This document shows positions 16,913 to 25,656 of a stretch of 64,000 bases of DNA, in pieces. A program made the position numbers and the translations under genes. The first letter of the stretch is position 1. Each line of letters starts with the position of its first letter. The notes beneath the pieces are model-generated. The model saw only the letters and a program-made list of their open reading frames with translations, was not told where the DNA came from and did no database searches. The stretch is from CAG-411 sp050875145 (GTDB taxonomy: Bacteria; Bacillota; Clostridia; Lachnospirales; Lachnospiraceae), in the NCBI GenBank assembly GCA_050875145.1, contig JBNMLH010000008.1, positions 62,001 through 126,000 on the forward strand. The letters run 5' to 3'.

Positions 16913-17833
16913 ATGAAGATGAAAAAAATTGCAGTATTTGGAGTAGCGGGAGTGTTAGCATGTTCTTCGTTGACAGCATGCGGAAGTAAGGTGACATTAC
17001 CAAAGGAACCAGCAAAAATTGCGGCAGCGGCAGATAAGGAAACTGCAAAGTTAGATAGTTTTGATGGAAGCGGAAAACTTGAATTTGCAGGAAAAGTGAT
17101 GGGAGAGGACATTTCATTTGATGCAGACATTTCCATGACATATTTCAGAGAACCAATGAAGTTGAAGGTGGATGTAAATTATGCTATGCAGGATGAAAAA
17201 GATATGACTGCCTCCGTTTACTTCATGCAGGAAGATGATAACTATGTAATGTATACTGGGGTAGAGGATACTTGGGAAAAGATGACATTGGATGAAAAGA
17301 ATGATAGCCAGAAAAAATTGGTCGATATGCTGGATAAATTACAGAAATCTGATGGAAAGATAGAAGATACGGAAAAGAATTATAAAGGAAAGATAGAAAA
17401 ATCGAGTGAAAAAGGTGAAGATGGAACAACTGTATTGAACTATAAAGTGACTGGTGAAGAAATGGAAAAGAACATTACTGAAAGTGGTGCGGTAGATCAG
17501 TTGAAAACGTTGGGATTATCAGAAGATTTGTTCTCAGATTTAAAAGATTTGAATGTAAAGATGGTTGTAGATAATGATACGATTTATTGGAAATCAATTG
17601 AGACAGATTGTACAGAGTTTACACAGTGTATTTTAGATAAAGTAATGGATACCGTGAAAACTATGTATGGCAGTTATTTAGATAAGTCTGTGGATTTATC
17701 GGCAAAACTGGACAAGGTTTCCTTTAAATTTACATTTGATAGTTACAATAAGTCAAGTGATTTCAAATTACCAGATAAGGCAAAGGATGCAAAGGAAACA
17801 AATGCTACTTCTTTATTGGAAGAGGCAAAGTAG
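16913..17833 (+). CDS. Lipoprotein of unknown function
   Basis: This 306-residue protein has a lipoprotein signal (residues 1-24) with lipobox LTAC; Cys24 would be lipidated. The mature part starts with a charged linker. It then shows a repeated beta-strand pattern (KLDSFDGSGKLEFAGKVMGE, ISFDADISMTYFREPMKLK) typical of LolA/LppX-like convex beta-sheet lipoproteins such as DUF6612-type proteins; the assignment is by pattern only. GGGAG precedes ATG. A hairpin TGCGGC-ttt-GCCGCA at 16815-16829 lies in the 200-bp leader. It forms a single-gene unit ending at a strong shared terminator. Confidence 0.75.
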   Translation: MKMKKIAVFGVAGVLACSSLTACGSKVTLPKEPAKIAAAADKETAKLDSFDGSGKLEFAGKVMGEDISFDADISMTYFREPMKLKVDVNYAMQDEKDMTASVYFMQEDDNYVMYTGVEDTWEKMTLDEKNDSQKKLVDMLDKLQKSDGKIEDTEKNYKGKIEKSSEKGEDGTTVLNYKVTGEEMEKNITESGAVDQLKTLGLSEDLFSDLKDLNVKMVVDNDTIYWKSIETDCTEFTQCILDKVMDTVKTMYGSYLDKSVDLSAKLDKVSFKFTFDSYNKSSDFKLPDKAKDAKETNATSLLEEAK

Positions 17834-17903
17834 TAAGCAAAATAAAGCGTTAGGTTTTGTTTCTTTTAAAAACTTGCCAATCATTTGGTACGATAACCCG
17901 CAA

Positions 17904-17944
17904 AAAGAGAGCTATGTACAATTTGATAGTACATAGCTCTCTTT
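17904..17944 (+). terminator. Bidirectional terminator between lipoprotein gene and metK
   Basis: AAAGAGAGCTATGTAC and its perfect complement GTACATAGCTCTCTTT form a 16-bp stem with a 9-base loop. It is flanked by A and T tracts and so serves both convergent genes. Confidence 0.92.
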
Positions 17945-17949
17945 CATAA

Positions 17950-19137
17950 TTAAAGGTATTTTTTTAACAGATCTACTTTATCTAATTTTTCCCAAGGTAA
18001 ATCTAAATCGTCTCTTCCGAAGTGACCGTAAGCTGCTGTCTGCTTGTAGATAGGTCTTCTTAAATCAAGCATTTTAATGATACCAGCAGGTCTTAAATCA
18101 AAGTTATCACGAATTAAATCAATGATGGTGTCATCATCTAATTTTCCGGTTCCGAATGTATCAATCATAATTGAAGTTGGTTGTGCAACACCGATAGCAT
18201 AGGAAAGCTGAATTTCACATTTGTCTGCAATTCCTGCAGCAACCAGATTTTTGGCAACGTAACGAGCGGCATATGCAGCAGAACGGTCAACTTTTGTACA
18301 ATCCTTACCAGAGAATGCACCACCACCGTGACGGGCATATCCACCGTAAGTATCGACAATAATCTTACGACCAGTTAAACCGCTATCACCGTTTGGTCCA
18401 CCAATAACAAAACGACCAGTTGGGTTAATAAAGAAATTTGTTCTTTCGTCTACTAATTCAGCAGGAAGAACGGCATCAAATACATGTTTTTTAATGTCTT
18501 TATGAATCTGTTCCTGTGTAATGTCTTCTGCATGTTGGGTAGATAATACAACGGCATTTAAATGTACTGGTTTACCAGCTTCGTTATATTCTACAGTTAC
18601 CTGTGCTTTACCATCTGGACGAAGATAAGGAAGTGTACCGTTTTTGCGGACTTCGGATAATCTTCTTGTAAGCTTGTGAGCAAGGCTGATTGGGTAAGGC
18701 ATATATTCTTCAGTTTCATTAGAAGCAAATCCAAACATCATACCTTGGTCACCAGCACCGATTGCTTCGATTTCAGCGTCTGACATGTTACTTTCCCTTG
18801 CTTCTAATGCTTTATCAACACCCATAGCAATATCCGATGACTGTTCATCTAATGCAACGAGTACACCACAAGTATTTGCATCAAATCCATAAGCAGAGTT
18901 GTCATATCCGATTTCACGAATTGTATCACGAACAATTTTTTGTATATCCACATAGCCTTTTGTAGTAACTTCACCCATTACAAGAACTAAACCGGTAGTA
19001 ACCGCAGTTTCGCAAGCAACACGGCTCATTGGGTCTTGTGCTAATAAGGCATCTAATACGGCATCGGAAATCTGGTCGCAGATTTTATCCGGATGTCCTT
19101 CTGTAACTGATTCTGAAGTAAATAATAATTTTTCCAT
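17950..19137 (-). CDS. metK: S-adenosylmethionine synthetase
   Basis: The 395-residue enzyme makes SAM from methionine and ATP. The start is set at ATG 19137 because AAAGGAGG lies 7 bases before it and the product then begins MEKLLFTSESVTEGHPDKIC, the usual family start. A longer frame to 19170 would run into the riboswitch terminator region. Motifs GHPDKICDQISDAVLD, the hexapeptide GAGDQG (about residue 118) and the glycine-rich GGGAFSGKDCTKVDRS are present. Expression is controlled by the SAM-I riboswitch upstream. Confidence 0.97.
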   Translation of the reverse strand: MEKLLFTSESVTEGHPDKICDQISDAVLDALLAQDPMSRVACETAVTTGLVLVMGEVTTKGYVDIQKIVRDTIREIGYDNSAYGFDANTCGVLVALDEQSSDIAMGVDKALEARESNMSDAEIEAIGAGDQGMMFGFASNETEEYMPYPISLAHKLTRRLSEVRKNGTLPYLRPDGKAQVTVEYNEAGKPVHLNAVVLSTQHAEDITQEQIHKDIKKHVFDAVLPAELVDERTNFFINPTGRFVIGGPNGDSGLTGRKIIVDTYGGYARHGGGAFSGKDCTKVDRSAAYAARYVAKNLVAAGIADKCEIQLSYAIGVAQPTSIMIDTFGTGKLDDDTIIDLIRDNFDLRPAGIIKMLDLRRPIYKQTAAYGHFGRDDLDLPWEKLDKVDLLKKYL

Positions 19138-19178
19138 AATATCCTCCTTTGATAATTTGATAAACAGCAAGTATAATG

Positions 19179-19332
19179 AAAAAAGTCCATCATAAGATGG
19201 ACTTGAAATTCATGCATTCAAATCCTCTTATTGTTCGATTACTCGCTAAGATTGGCACCTTCCAATAAAAAAACTGATGGGGTTGCCGGGTTTCATAGAG
19301 CCTTCACTCTCCACCTCTCTGAATAAGAGAAA
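19179..19332 (-). ncRNA. SAM-I (S-box) riboswitch of metK
   Basis: Read on the minus strand, the aptamer starts TCTCTTATTCAGAGAGGTGG and contains the S-box core GAAACCCGGCAACC and GGTGCCAAT; P1 closes with AATAAGAGGA (19223-19332). A terminator stem, AAGTCCATC-ttat-GATGGACTT with a U run (19204-19179), follows. SAM binding would favour that terminator and shut off metK, the SAM synthetase gene, which is a consistent feedback arrangement. Confidence 0.95.
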
Positions 19333-19431
19333 ATGTACTTGTTTAATTGTATAATAAGCGTACTCTTTTTTTAGAAAGAAGTCAAGAGTATTTTCCTCTT
19401 TTGAATAAATTTGCTTAATTAGTAAAATTGT

Positions 19432-20625
19432 TTATCGTCGATTGTTTTCATGTGGATGTCTGTCATTATTGCGAGGATATGGTTCTGTAGGATAATCCCA
19501 GTGTGAGTTTGGCATATCTTTTGGAAATTCGTAATCTGGTCTGTTATCCGGTTCTTCCCGAGTCTGTGAGTTATCATCTGGTTCTGTTGTAGTTTTTGGT
19601 TCTTTGTCAGACTCCTTTTTATTTTGCGTATCCCTTTTTGTCTTTTTCTCAGTTTTTTTCTCAGTGTCCTTTTCGGTCTGTTTTTCACGCTCATCTTTTT
19701 CAGGTTTGCTATCCTCTTTTTTTGTATCCTTTTTGGTTTCACCGGAAGAATCTGAATTTGGTTTATTGGTAGGTTTTGGTGTATTCTTTTCCTTTGGTTT
19801 GTCTGTTTCCTTTGTTTGCTGTTTTTTCTGTGCTGGTGTAGCAGTTGGTGTGTTGGAAATATTGTCTTTCTTATCTACACTTTTTGGTTGTTCCAAAATA
19901 TCAGATACGGTTACGCCTTTTTTCTTTACAGAGGAAACAAGCTCCTCAATTGTCATAGATGCCAGATCATCCACATTCCAGTCTGCATTTGTTTTCGTCA
20001 TATTATAAATAAAAGTGGCTCTTCCTGCAGAGATGTTGTATTTTTTAGCAACTTCCGTAATCTCTTTTTTTGTACTTACAAGTTGTGTATAAATGACCGC
20101 ATTTTGCTTCTGTTGTTTGCAGACTTGTTTCATGTGCTTTTTTACTGCTTTTTCTACTGCAGTTGCCGTCTTTTCCTGTTTATTTTGAACGGAAACAAGA
20201 ATAGCTGTTTCTTCTGAAAAATAGCCTTTTTTATCTAACTGTGTCAGCAGACTATCAATCGTAGTATTCAGGTTTTTACTTTTGTGCGTTAGCTGTTCTA
20301 CGATTTCTTTCCCATCCTTATTTACACCTGTAATTTTTCGTACTTCACCTTGCCTGTTTAATTGTACTTCAAAACTTGGATTGACATCAATGGTGACGAT
20401 GGTTTCTATCGCCAGCTTGTTATAGAAGAACAAGAAAAATACAGCAGCAATTGCAATCCCTGCTAAAGATGCCAAGGGGGCAATCCTTCTTTTTTTTGTC
20501 ATGGATTGTTGGGGAATGCAGGAATAATCGGTCTGACGTTCCTCCTGTTGTAAAACGGTATCCAGAACATCCGGCGTAATCTGTTCCATAGCATGTACAT
20601 ACATATCTTCTATTTTTTTTGACAT
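19432..20625 (-). CDS. RsgI-like anti-sigma factor with charged extracellular tail
   Basis: The product has 397 residues. The cytosolic N-terminus (1-45) is followed by one membrane helix (about 52-70, LASLAGIAIAAVFFLFFYN). Next is an RsgI-type periplasmic domain marked by VTIDVNPSFEVQLNRQGEV (about 77-96) and a helical segment to about 235. Residues 250-397 are a low-complexity, Lys/Glu/Asp/Thr/Pro-rich tail. It overlaps the preceding sigma-factor gene by 16 bp, with a GGAGG site inside that gene, so the pair is translationally coupled. It probably holds the sigma factor inactive until an envelope signal is sensed; the signal is unknown. Confidence 0.85.
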   Translation of the reverse strand: MSKKIEDMYVHAMEQITPDVLDTVLQQEERQTDYSCIPQQSMTKKRRIAPLASLAGIAIAAVFFLFFYNKLAIETIVTIDVNPSFEVQLNRQGEVRKITGVNKDGKEIVEQLTHKSKNLNTTIDSLLTQLDKKGYFSEETAILVSVQNKQEKTATAVEKAVKKHMKQVCKQQKQNAVIYTQLVSTKKEITEVAKKYNISAGRATFIYNMTKTNADWNVDDLASMTIEELVSSVKKKGVTVSDILEQPKSVDKKDNISNTPTATPAQKKQQTKETDKPKEKNTPKPTNKPNSDSSGETKKDTKKEDSKPEKDEREKQTEKDTEKKTEKKTKRDTQNKKESDKEPKTTTEPDDNSQTREEPDNRPDYEFPKDMPNSHWDYPTEPYPRNNDRHPHENNRR

Positions 20626-21191
20626 TTGATGGCCTCCTGTTCTGTTACATATTGATTCATCTTTTTGATGGCACGATTATAAGTCTTTATGGTATTTGCT
20701 AAAGACAAGTTCATATATTCTGCAATTTCTCTATGCTTCCATCCTGCCATGGCATGAAGAAGTATAATCTGGTGTTCTCGTTCATTCAAGATGGTTAATG
20801 CTGCTTGGAGAATAAGGCGATCCTCTGTATGATCTAAGTAAGAAAATTCATGTCTGTTTTCCAATTCTTCCAGTTGTAGTTCTCTGTGATTTTGTTTTTG
20901 ACGAATATGCATCAAAGATAAATTTTTGGCTATGGTAAACATCCATGCCAAGGGTTTTCCTTGAGGTTGGTATAGATGTGCAGCAGATAAAATTTTAAGG
21001 TAAGTTTCCTGCATAATATCTTTTGCGTCATCTGGGTTTTTTAAAATTGAGAAAATGTATCCATAGATTACCTTGTCTGTTAAATGATAAAGTTTTGTAA
21101 AGGCTTCCTTGTTGCCGGAGGCAATTTCCGGGAATAAAGTTTCATCTATATTTATCTTCTTATTTGCGTTTTTTGATTGGAATAAAGTCAA
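20610..21191 (-). CDS. ECF-type RNA polymerase sigma factor
   Basis: This 193-residue sigma-70 family protein contains region 2 (about 20-90, with DDAKDIMQETYLKI and a -10 recognition segment WMFTIAKNLSLMHIRQ) and region 4 (about 120-178, HTH with HREIAEYMNLSLANTIKTYNRAIKK). The start is an unusual TTG with GGGAG 9 bases before; no better in-frame start exists. The gene overlaps the RsgI-like anti-sigma gene. Upstream on the minus strand, TGTCCC (21267-21262) and a TATTAT stretch could be an autoregulated promoter, but this is a guess. Confidence 0.88.
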   Translation of the reverse strand: MTLFQSKNANKKINIDETLFPEIASGNKEAFTKLYHLTDKVIYGYIFSILKNPDDAKDIMQETYLKILSAAHLYQPQGKPLAWMFTIAKNLSLMHIRQKQNHRELQLEELENRHEFSYLDHTEDRLILQAALTILNEREHQIILLHAMAGWKHREIAEYMNLSLANTIKTYNRAIKKMNQYVTEQEAIKCQKK

Positions 21192-21300
21192 CGTTATTCT
21201 CTCCCTCGTATCATGATGGGCGGACCCTCCTATCTATAATAATACATTTGGAGGGGCTTTTGGGACAAAAAGTAAAAAAATTTTTAATTGATGAAAAAAC

Positions 21301-21334
21301 TAAGTTCTGGTTTCCCTAAGAAAACCAGAACTTA
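21301..21334 (-). terminator. Terminator of the MATE gene
   Basis: TAAGTTCTGGTTT and AAACCAGAACTTA form a 13-bp stem, with a U run on the minus strand (GTTTTTTC). Confidence 0.85.
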
Positions 21335-21360
21335 AACTAGAAAGAAGTAAAATTAATTTG

Positions 21361-22689
21361 TTAATTTTGACGGGAAACTAAACTCATAGATTTCCATTTG
21401 CCCCCTCGCCAGCGAAGAAACATTCCGATGGCACGTACACATTCGTCCATAGCTAATCCTATATAGGAGCCTACAGCTAAAAGTCCAAGCCTTATGCCAA
21501 AGACGTAAGTTCCGCCAACTGCAAACAAGTACATAAAAATTGCGGCGATAACCATTGGGAAAATAACATCACCAGCAGCTTTTAGTGCATTTCCAAATAC
21601 CAGATTGGATACGCGTCCCATCTCAAGAACGATATCAATGGCAAGAAGTTTAATAACTAAATGTACCATTATTGGGTCATCAGAAAATAGTTTCATAATA
21701 ATTCCGCCAGAGAGGGTAAAGATACCTTCTAAAATTGTGGCTACAATAATACCGATAAAGGCAGCTTTTTTTGTCCCTTTATCGCAGGCTTCGTAATCTC
21801 CTGAACCAATTCTCCATCCGGTCATAATGGCATTTGCCTGTGCCAGTGCAGAACCTACACTGTAAGAAAAATTGGTAATTTGTGTGGTATAGGAACGTGC
21901 GGTAACATTTAATCCATCTGGGTCCATCTGATTTAGGAAACGGATTACCAGTGTCATGGCAACATTGTATAATGCAGTTTCCATGGCAGAAGGAAGTCCA
22001 ATGCGAATAATTTGATTTAAAATGTGCTTGCCTGATGCCCGATTTTTGTCTTCTTTTGCGTGTATTAAAAATTTTGCCTGAATTACTACAATAGTAAGAT
22101 TCACAACTTTGGAAATAATAGTAGCAATGGCAACACCTGCGACACCCCAGTGGAATACAAATAAAAACAAGGCATTTAGTCCAAAGTTTAATACATTTCC
22201 CACAACTGCGGCGATTAATGGTTGTTTTGTATAGCCAAAGGCACGCAAATATCCGGAAAAAATTGGGATGAGTGCATTAAAGATACAAAAACCACCCACA
22301 ATTTTTAAATAAGTATTGGCAGGTTTTAATAGCAGGTCTGCGATACCTACAATATGCAGAATACTACCAGAACCAGCAAATAGGAAGATACCAAGCACAA
22401 TACCAAGTACTGTATTAAAGGCAACACCGATTTGTAATGCCTGATAAGCGATACCAGATTTACCCGCACCAATATTTTGTGTCATAACTGCCAGCATACC
22501 AGAGGTAATGACAGAAAACATAATAATAAACATTCCAATATAGGTATTGGCAGTTCCGACTGCTCCTACTGCCTGGTCACTGACAGAAGACAACATAAGC
22601 GTGTCTACAACTCCGGCAAGCATATAAAATAGCGTTTCAAAACAGATTGGTACAAATAATTGTCCAAGTGTACGATCCTGTCTTTCCAT
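21361..22689 (-). CDS. MATE family efflux transporter
   Basis: The 442-residue multidrug and toxin extrusion type membrane protein has about twelve helices and two MatE halves; substrates are exchanged for Na+ or H+. The start is set at ATG 22689 (MERQDRTLGQLFVPIC), which has GGAGG 9 bases upstream; the in-frame ATG at 22722 has no such site. The region CFETLFYMLAGVVDTLMLSS is typical of the first helix pair. An AraC-type regulator gene is transcribed divergently 200 bp away and may control it; the intervening DNA holds a perfect palindrome. Substrate cannot be told from sequence. Confidence 0.92.
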   Translation of the reverse strand: MERQDRTLGQLFVPICFETLFYMLAGVVDTLMLSSVSDQAVGAVGTANTYIGMFIIMFSVITSGMLAVMTQNIGAGKSGIAYQALQIGVAFNTVLGIVLGIFLFAGSGSILHIVGIADLLLKPANTYLKIVGGFCIFNALIPIFSGYLRAFGYTKQPLIAAVVGNVLNFGLNALFLFVFHWGVAGVAIATIISKVVNLTIVVIQAKFLIHAKEDKNRASGKHILNQIIRIGLPSAMETALYNVAMTLVIRFLNQMDPDGLNVTARSYTTQITNFSYSVGSALAQANAIMTGWRIGSGDYEACDKGTKKAAFIGIIVATILEGIFTLSGGIIMKLFSDDPIMVHLVIKLLAIDIVLEMGRVSNLVFGNALKAAGDVIFPMVIAAIFMYLFAVGGTYVFGIRLGLLAVGSYIGLAMDECVRAIGMFLRWRGGKWKSMSLVSRQN

Positions 22690-22763
22690 AAGAGAATGCC
22701 TCCTTTTTATCTTTTTTTTCATTTTACGTGTAATATAAAAAATATTCTTCCATTTCTTCTTGA

Positions 22764-22779
22764 AAAAATTGCAATTTTT
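22764..22779. promoter_or_regulatory. 16-bp perfect palindrome between divergent MATE and AraC genes
   Basis: AAAAATTGCAATTTTT is a perfect palindrome midway in the 203-bp divergent intergenic region. It is AT-rich, so chance is not excluded, but the position suits an operator for one or both genes. Confidence 0.35.
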
Positions 22780-22892
22780 CTACTTTTTTGCTAGGATGGA
22801 GAAAAGGAAAAAAATAGAGATTCTGATAATAGAAATATTTGTGTAGCATTGTGGAGTTATTCAAAAACAGTGGTGGAGTTTGAGGTGAGGAT

Positions 22893-23756
22893 ATGTATGT
22901 AGAATTGAGAGAAAATCGAACCCATGGAACAAAGGAGTATGCGTATACCCAGTATGCGATTCATGACGTAGAGCGGGCATTTCAAGTGCCTGTTCACTGG
23001 CATAGAGAAGTTGAGATTATTTATATTGAACAAGGGGTGTTGCAAATATCGATTGGTGGACAACAATATGAAGGAAATGCAGGAGATGTGTTTTTTGTTC
23101 CACCTGGCGAATTGCATTTAATGGGTTCAGAGGATTTAAATGTAAAATATTGTGCCATACTGTTTCCACTGCGTTTTATTTCTTTTCAGACAGAGGATTT
23201 TTTGGAAGAACAGATATTAGGTCCTCTTCGTAGAGATATGCTTATGTTTCCACATAAGATAAAGGAAAAAATAATTGAGAAAAAAATTGCAAAAATTCTA
23301 GTTGACTTAATACAACTAAACCAAAAGGAAAATACTTTTTTGCATATACAGACTCGTATTTATCTGCTACAGATGATAGAGATTCTATATAAGAATAACT
23401 TGTTTATAAAAGCCCAAAAAGAAAAAACAGATTTATTACAGAGGGAAATGCTTATTTATATACAAAACCATTATCAGGAAAAAATTACTTTACAGGACTT
23501 GGCAGCACAGTTTCATTTGTCTGAAAAATACATTTCTCGTTATTTTAAGCAGCACTTTTTTTTGACATTTAAACAGTATATCCAGCATTTACGATTGACA
23601 AAGGCAAAAGAATTGTTGGAATCCAGTGAAATGTCTGTGTTGGATGTGGCATTAACAGCAGGTTTTCCGACGGTAAATTACTTTATCCATACCTTTAAGG
23701 ATATGTATGGAATTACGCCTTTTCAATATAAAAAGAAGTATGATGGCACTTTATGA
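22893..23756 (+). CDS. AraC family transcriptional regulator
   Basis: The product has 287 residues. The N-terminal part (about 20-100) is a cupin-like sensor domain (HWHREVEIIYIEQGVLQISI, then GDVFFVPPGELH), as in sugar- or metabolite-sensing AraC proteins. The C-terminal two-HTH domain spans about 185-284 (ITLQDLAAQFHLSEKYISRYFKQHF and the FPTVNYFIHTFKDMYGITPFQYKKKY signature). GAGGTGAGG precedes ATG. It is divergent from the MATE exporter gene, which suggests local regulation, and is followed by a cation exchanger gene with its own promoter. Confidence 0.9.
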   Translation: MYVELRENRTHGTKEYAYTQYAIHDVERAFQVPVHWHREVEIIYIEQGVLQISIGGQQYEGNAGDVFFVPPGELHLMGSEDLNVKYCAILFPLRFISFQTEDFLEEQILGPLRRDMLMFPHKIKEKIIEKKIAKILVDLIQLNQKENTFLHIQTRIYLLQMIEILYKNNLFIKAQKEKTDLLQREMLIYIQNHYQEKITLQDLAAQFHLSEKYISRYFKQHFFLTFKQYIQHLRLTKAKELLESSEMSVLDVALTAGFPTVNYFIHTFKDMYGITPFQYKKKYDGTL

Positions 23757-23782
23757 ATGAACATGGCTAAGTTGTTACGGAT

Positions 23783-23812
23783 TTGACACCGTTGCTTTGC
23801 CTATGATACCAT
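23783..23812 (+). promoter_or_regulatory. Promoter of the cation exchanger gene
   Basis: TTGACA (23783-23788) and TACCAT (23807-23812) are 18 bp apart, 65 bp before the start codon. Confidence 0.45.
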
Positions 23813-23877
23813 GATAGATAACTAGGTAATACTAATCGTGTGCAGGGAAGCCTGTGTTATAAATTAAGGAGAAAAAC

Positions 23878-24819
23878 ATGATTTCGTTTATTGAGATTTT
23901 ATTGATGCTGGCAGGGCTTTTGCTACTGGTAAAAAGTTCTCAATGGTTTGTAGATGGTACAGCAGGAATAGCAGAAGCGTTGCATATTCCACCGCTTATA
24001 ACCGGACTTACGATTTTAGCCATGGGGACAAGTGCTCCTGAACTGGCAGTGAGCTTTATGAGTGTATGGAGCAACAATGAATCTGTAGCAGTGGGAGATA
24101 TTATTGGAAGTAGTATTACAAATATTTTATTAATTTTAGGTATTTGTGCACTGATTGGAAATCTGAAAGTGGCAAAATCTACAGTATATGTGGAAATACC
24201 ATATATGATGATAGTAACTGCTTTATTTGGGGTTATGGCAATTTTTGGGAAAGGATTTACTCGTAGAGATGGATGTATTTTATTGTTATTATTTATTGGG
24301 TATATCCTTTATCTGATTTATCGTGCTAAACAAGATGGAAAACAGATGGTTACTACTGTTCAGCAAAAGAAACCTATATTAGGGCAGTTGTTGTTAGTTA
24401 TAGTCGGTTTTGTAGTTGTAGTTGCAAGTAGTGAGATGATTGTAGAATCAGCTAATATATTAGCCAAAGATATGGGGCTGAATGATCGTTTGATTGGGCT
24501 TACTATTGTAGCGCTTGGCACATCTTTGCCAGAACTGCTTATTTGTGTTACTGCGGTACGGAGAGGAAAAACGGAGATTGCAATTGGAAATATTGTAGGA
24601 AGTAATATCTTTAATCTGTTGTTTGTTATGGGAATAGTATCCACTGTCAAGACGGTTACGTTTGAGATGGCATTTACCGCAGATATGCTTATTGCATTGG
24701 TTGCAGGGGTGCTATTGTGGATTTTTGTGTTACCGAAAAAACGGTTAAATCAGGTTACTGGAACAATTCTGCTTTTGGGATATGTGTCTTATGTGATTTT
24801 TCGAATGGCAGGACAGTAA
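23878..24819 (+). CDS. Calcium/sodium antiporter (CaCA family, YrbG-like)
   Basis: This 313-residue membrane protein has about ten helices in two inverted halves. Each half carries the ion-binding alpha repeat: ILAMGTSAPELAVSF with GDIIGSSITNILLILG, and IVALGTSLPELLICV with GNIVGSNIFNLLFVMG. These Glu- and Asn-bearing motifs are the K-independent CaCA signature and predict Na+/Ca2+ or H+/Ca2+ exchange. AAGGAG precedes ATG. Its length is normal for the bacterial family. The tatD and rsmA genes follow in the same direction without an obvious terminator. Confidence 0.92.
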   Translation: MISFIEILLMLAGLLLLVKSSQWFVDGTAGIAEALHIPPLITGLTILAMGTSAPELAVSFMSVWSNNESVAVGDIIGSSITNILLILGICALIGNLKVAKSTVYVEIPYMMIVTALFGVMAIFGKGFTRRDGCILLLLFIGYILYLIYRAKQDGKQMVTTVQQKKPILGQLLLVIVGFVVVVASSEMIVESANILAKDMGLNDRLIGLTIVALGTSLPELLICVTAVRRGKTEIAIGNIVGSNIFNLLFVMGIVSTVKTVTFEMAFTADMLIALVAGVLLWIFVLPKKRLNQVTGTILLLGYVSYVIFRMAGQ

Positions 24820-24856
24820 TTGGTAAATAAAAACCGTAAAGGAAGTAAAGGTAAGG

Positions 24857-25636
24857 ATGAGTAAGATGATATTTGAGAGTCATGCACACTATGAAGATGC
24901 GAGATTTGATGAGGATAGGGAAGCATTATTAAGTAGTTTTCCGAAAAAAGGTATTGATTATGTAGTTAATGTGGGTTCCAGTTTAAAGACGACGGAACAG
25001 TCTATTGCATTAGCTAAGCAGTATGATTTTATATATGCAGCAGCAGGGGTACATCCGGAAGAGTCAGCAGAATTAAATGAGGAAAATTTTGAGTGGCTTT
25101 GTGAGCAGGTGAAACAGGAAAAAGTTGTTGCAGTAGGAGAGATTGGGTTGGATTATCATTGGGACGAACCGGAGAGGAGTATTCAAAAGGTCTGGTTCGA
25201 GAGGCAGATAGCGTTGGCAAGGCAGGTTTCACTTCCTATGATTATTCATAGTAGAGATGCTGCACAGGATACATTGGATATTATGAAAGCCTGTAAAGCG
25301 GAAGAAGCTGGTGGAGTAATTCATTGCTTTTCTTACGGCGTGGAAATGGCAAGAGAATACTTGAATATGGGATTTTATATTGGAATAGGTGGAGTATTGA
25401 CATTTAAGAATGCAAAAAAATTAAAAGAAGTGGCAGGATATGTTCCATTGGATCGTATTTTGTTGGAAACAGACTGTCCTTATATGGCACCAGAACCACA
25501 CAGGGGAAAACGCAATTCTTCCCTTTATCTTCCTTATGTGGCAGAAAAACTTGCAGCTATAAAGGGTGTGGATGTGGAAGAAGTTTATCAGATAACCAGA
25601 GAGAACGGAAAACAAATGTATAGGATACAAGCATAG
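24857..25636 (+). CDS. TatD family metal-dependent hydrolase (DNase)
   Basis: The 259-residue TIM-barrel protein has the metal ligands of the family: SHAHYED (HxH) at residues 8-14, VGEIGLDYHW with its Glu (about 94), PMIIHSRDA (about 130), VIHCFSYG (about 155) and ETDCPYMAP with Asp (about 205). TatD proteins have 3'-5' exonuclease activity on DNA and RNA. The rsmA gene begins 20 bp later. In many Firmicutes tatD, rnmV and rsmA are contiguous; the rnmV primase-like gene is missing from this cluster. An alternative start three codons on (ATG 24866) is possible. Confidence 0.93.
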   Translation: MSKMIFESHAHYEDARFDEDREALLSSFPKKGIDYVVNVGSSLKTTEQSIALAKQYDFIYAAAGVHPEESAELNEENFEWLCEQVKQEKVVAVGEIGLDYHWDEPERSIQKVWFERQIALARQVSLPMIIHSRDAAQDTLDIMKACKAEEAGGVIHCFSYGVEMAREYLNMGFYIGIGGVLTFKNAKKLKEVAGYVPLDRILLETDCPYMAPEPHRGKRNSSLYLPYVAEKLAAIKGVDVEEVYQITRENGKQMYRIQA

Positions 25637-25656
25637 AAAGAAAAGAGGTCGAATGG

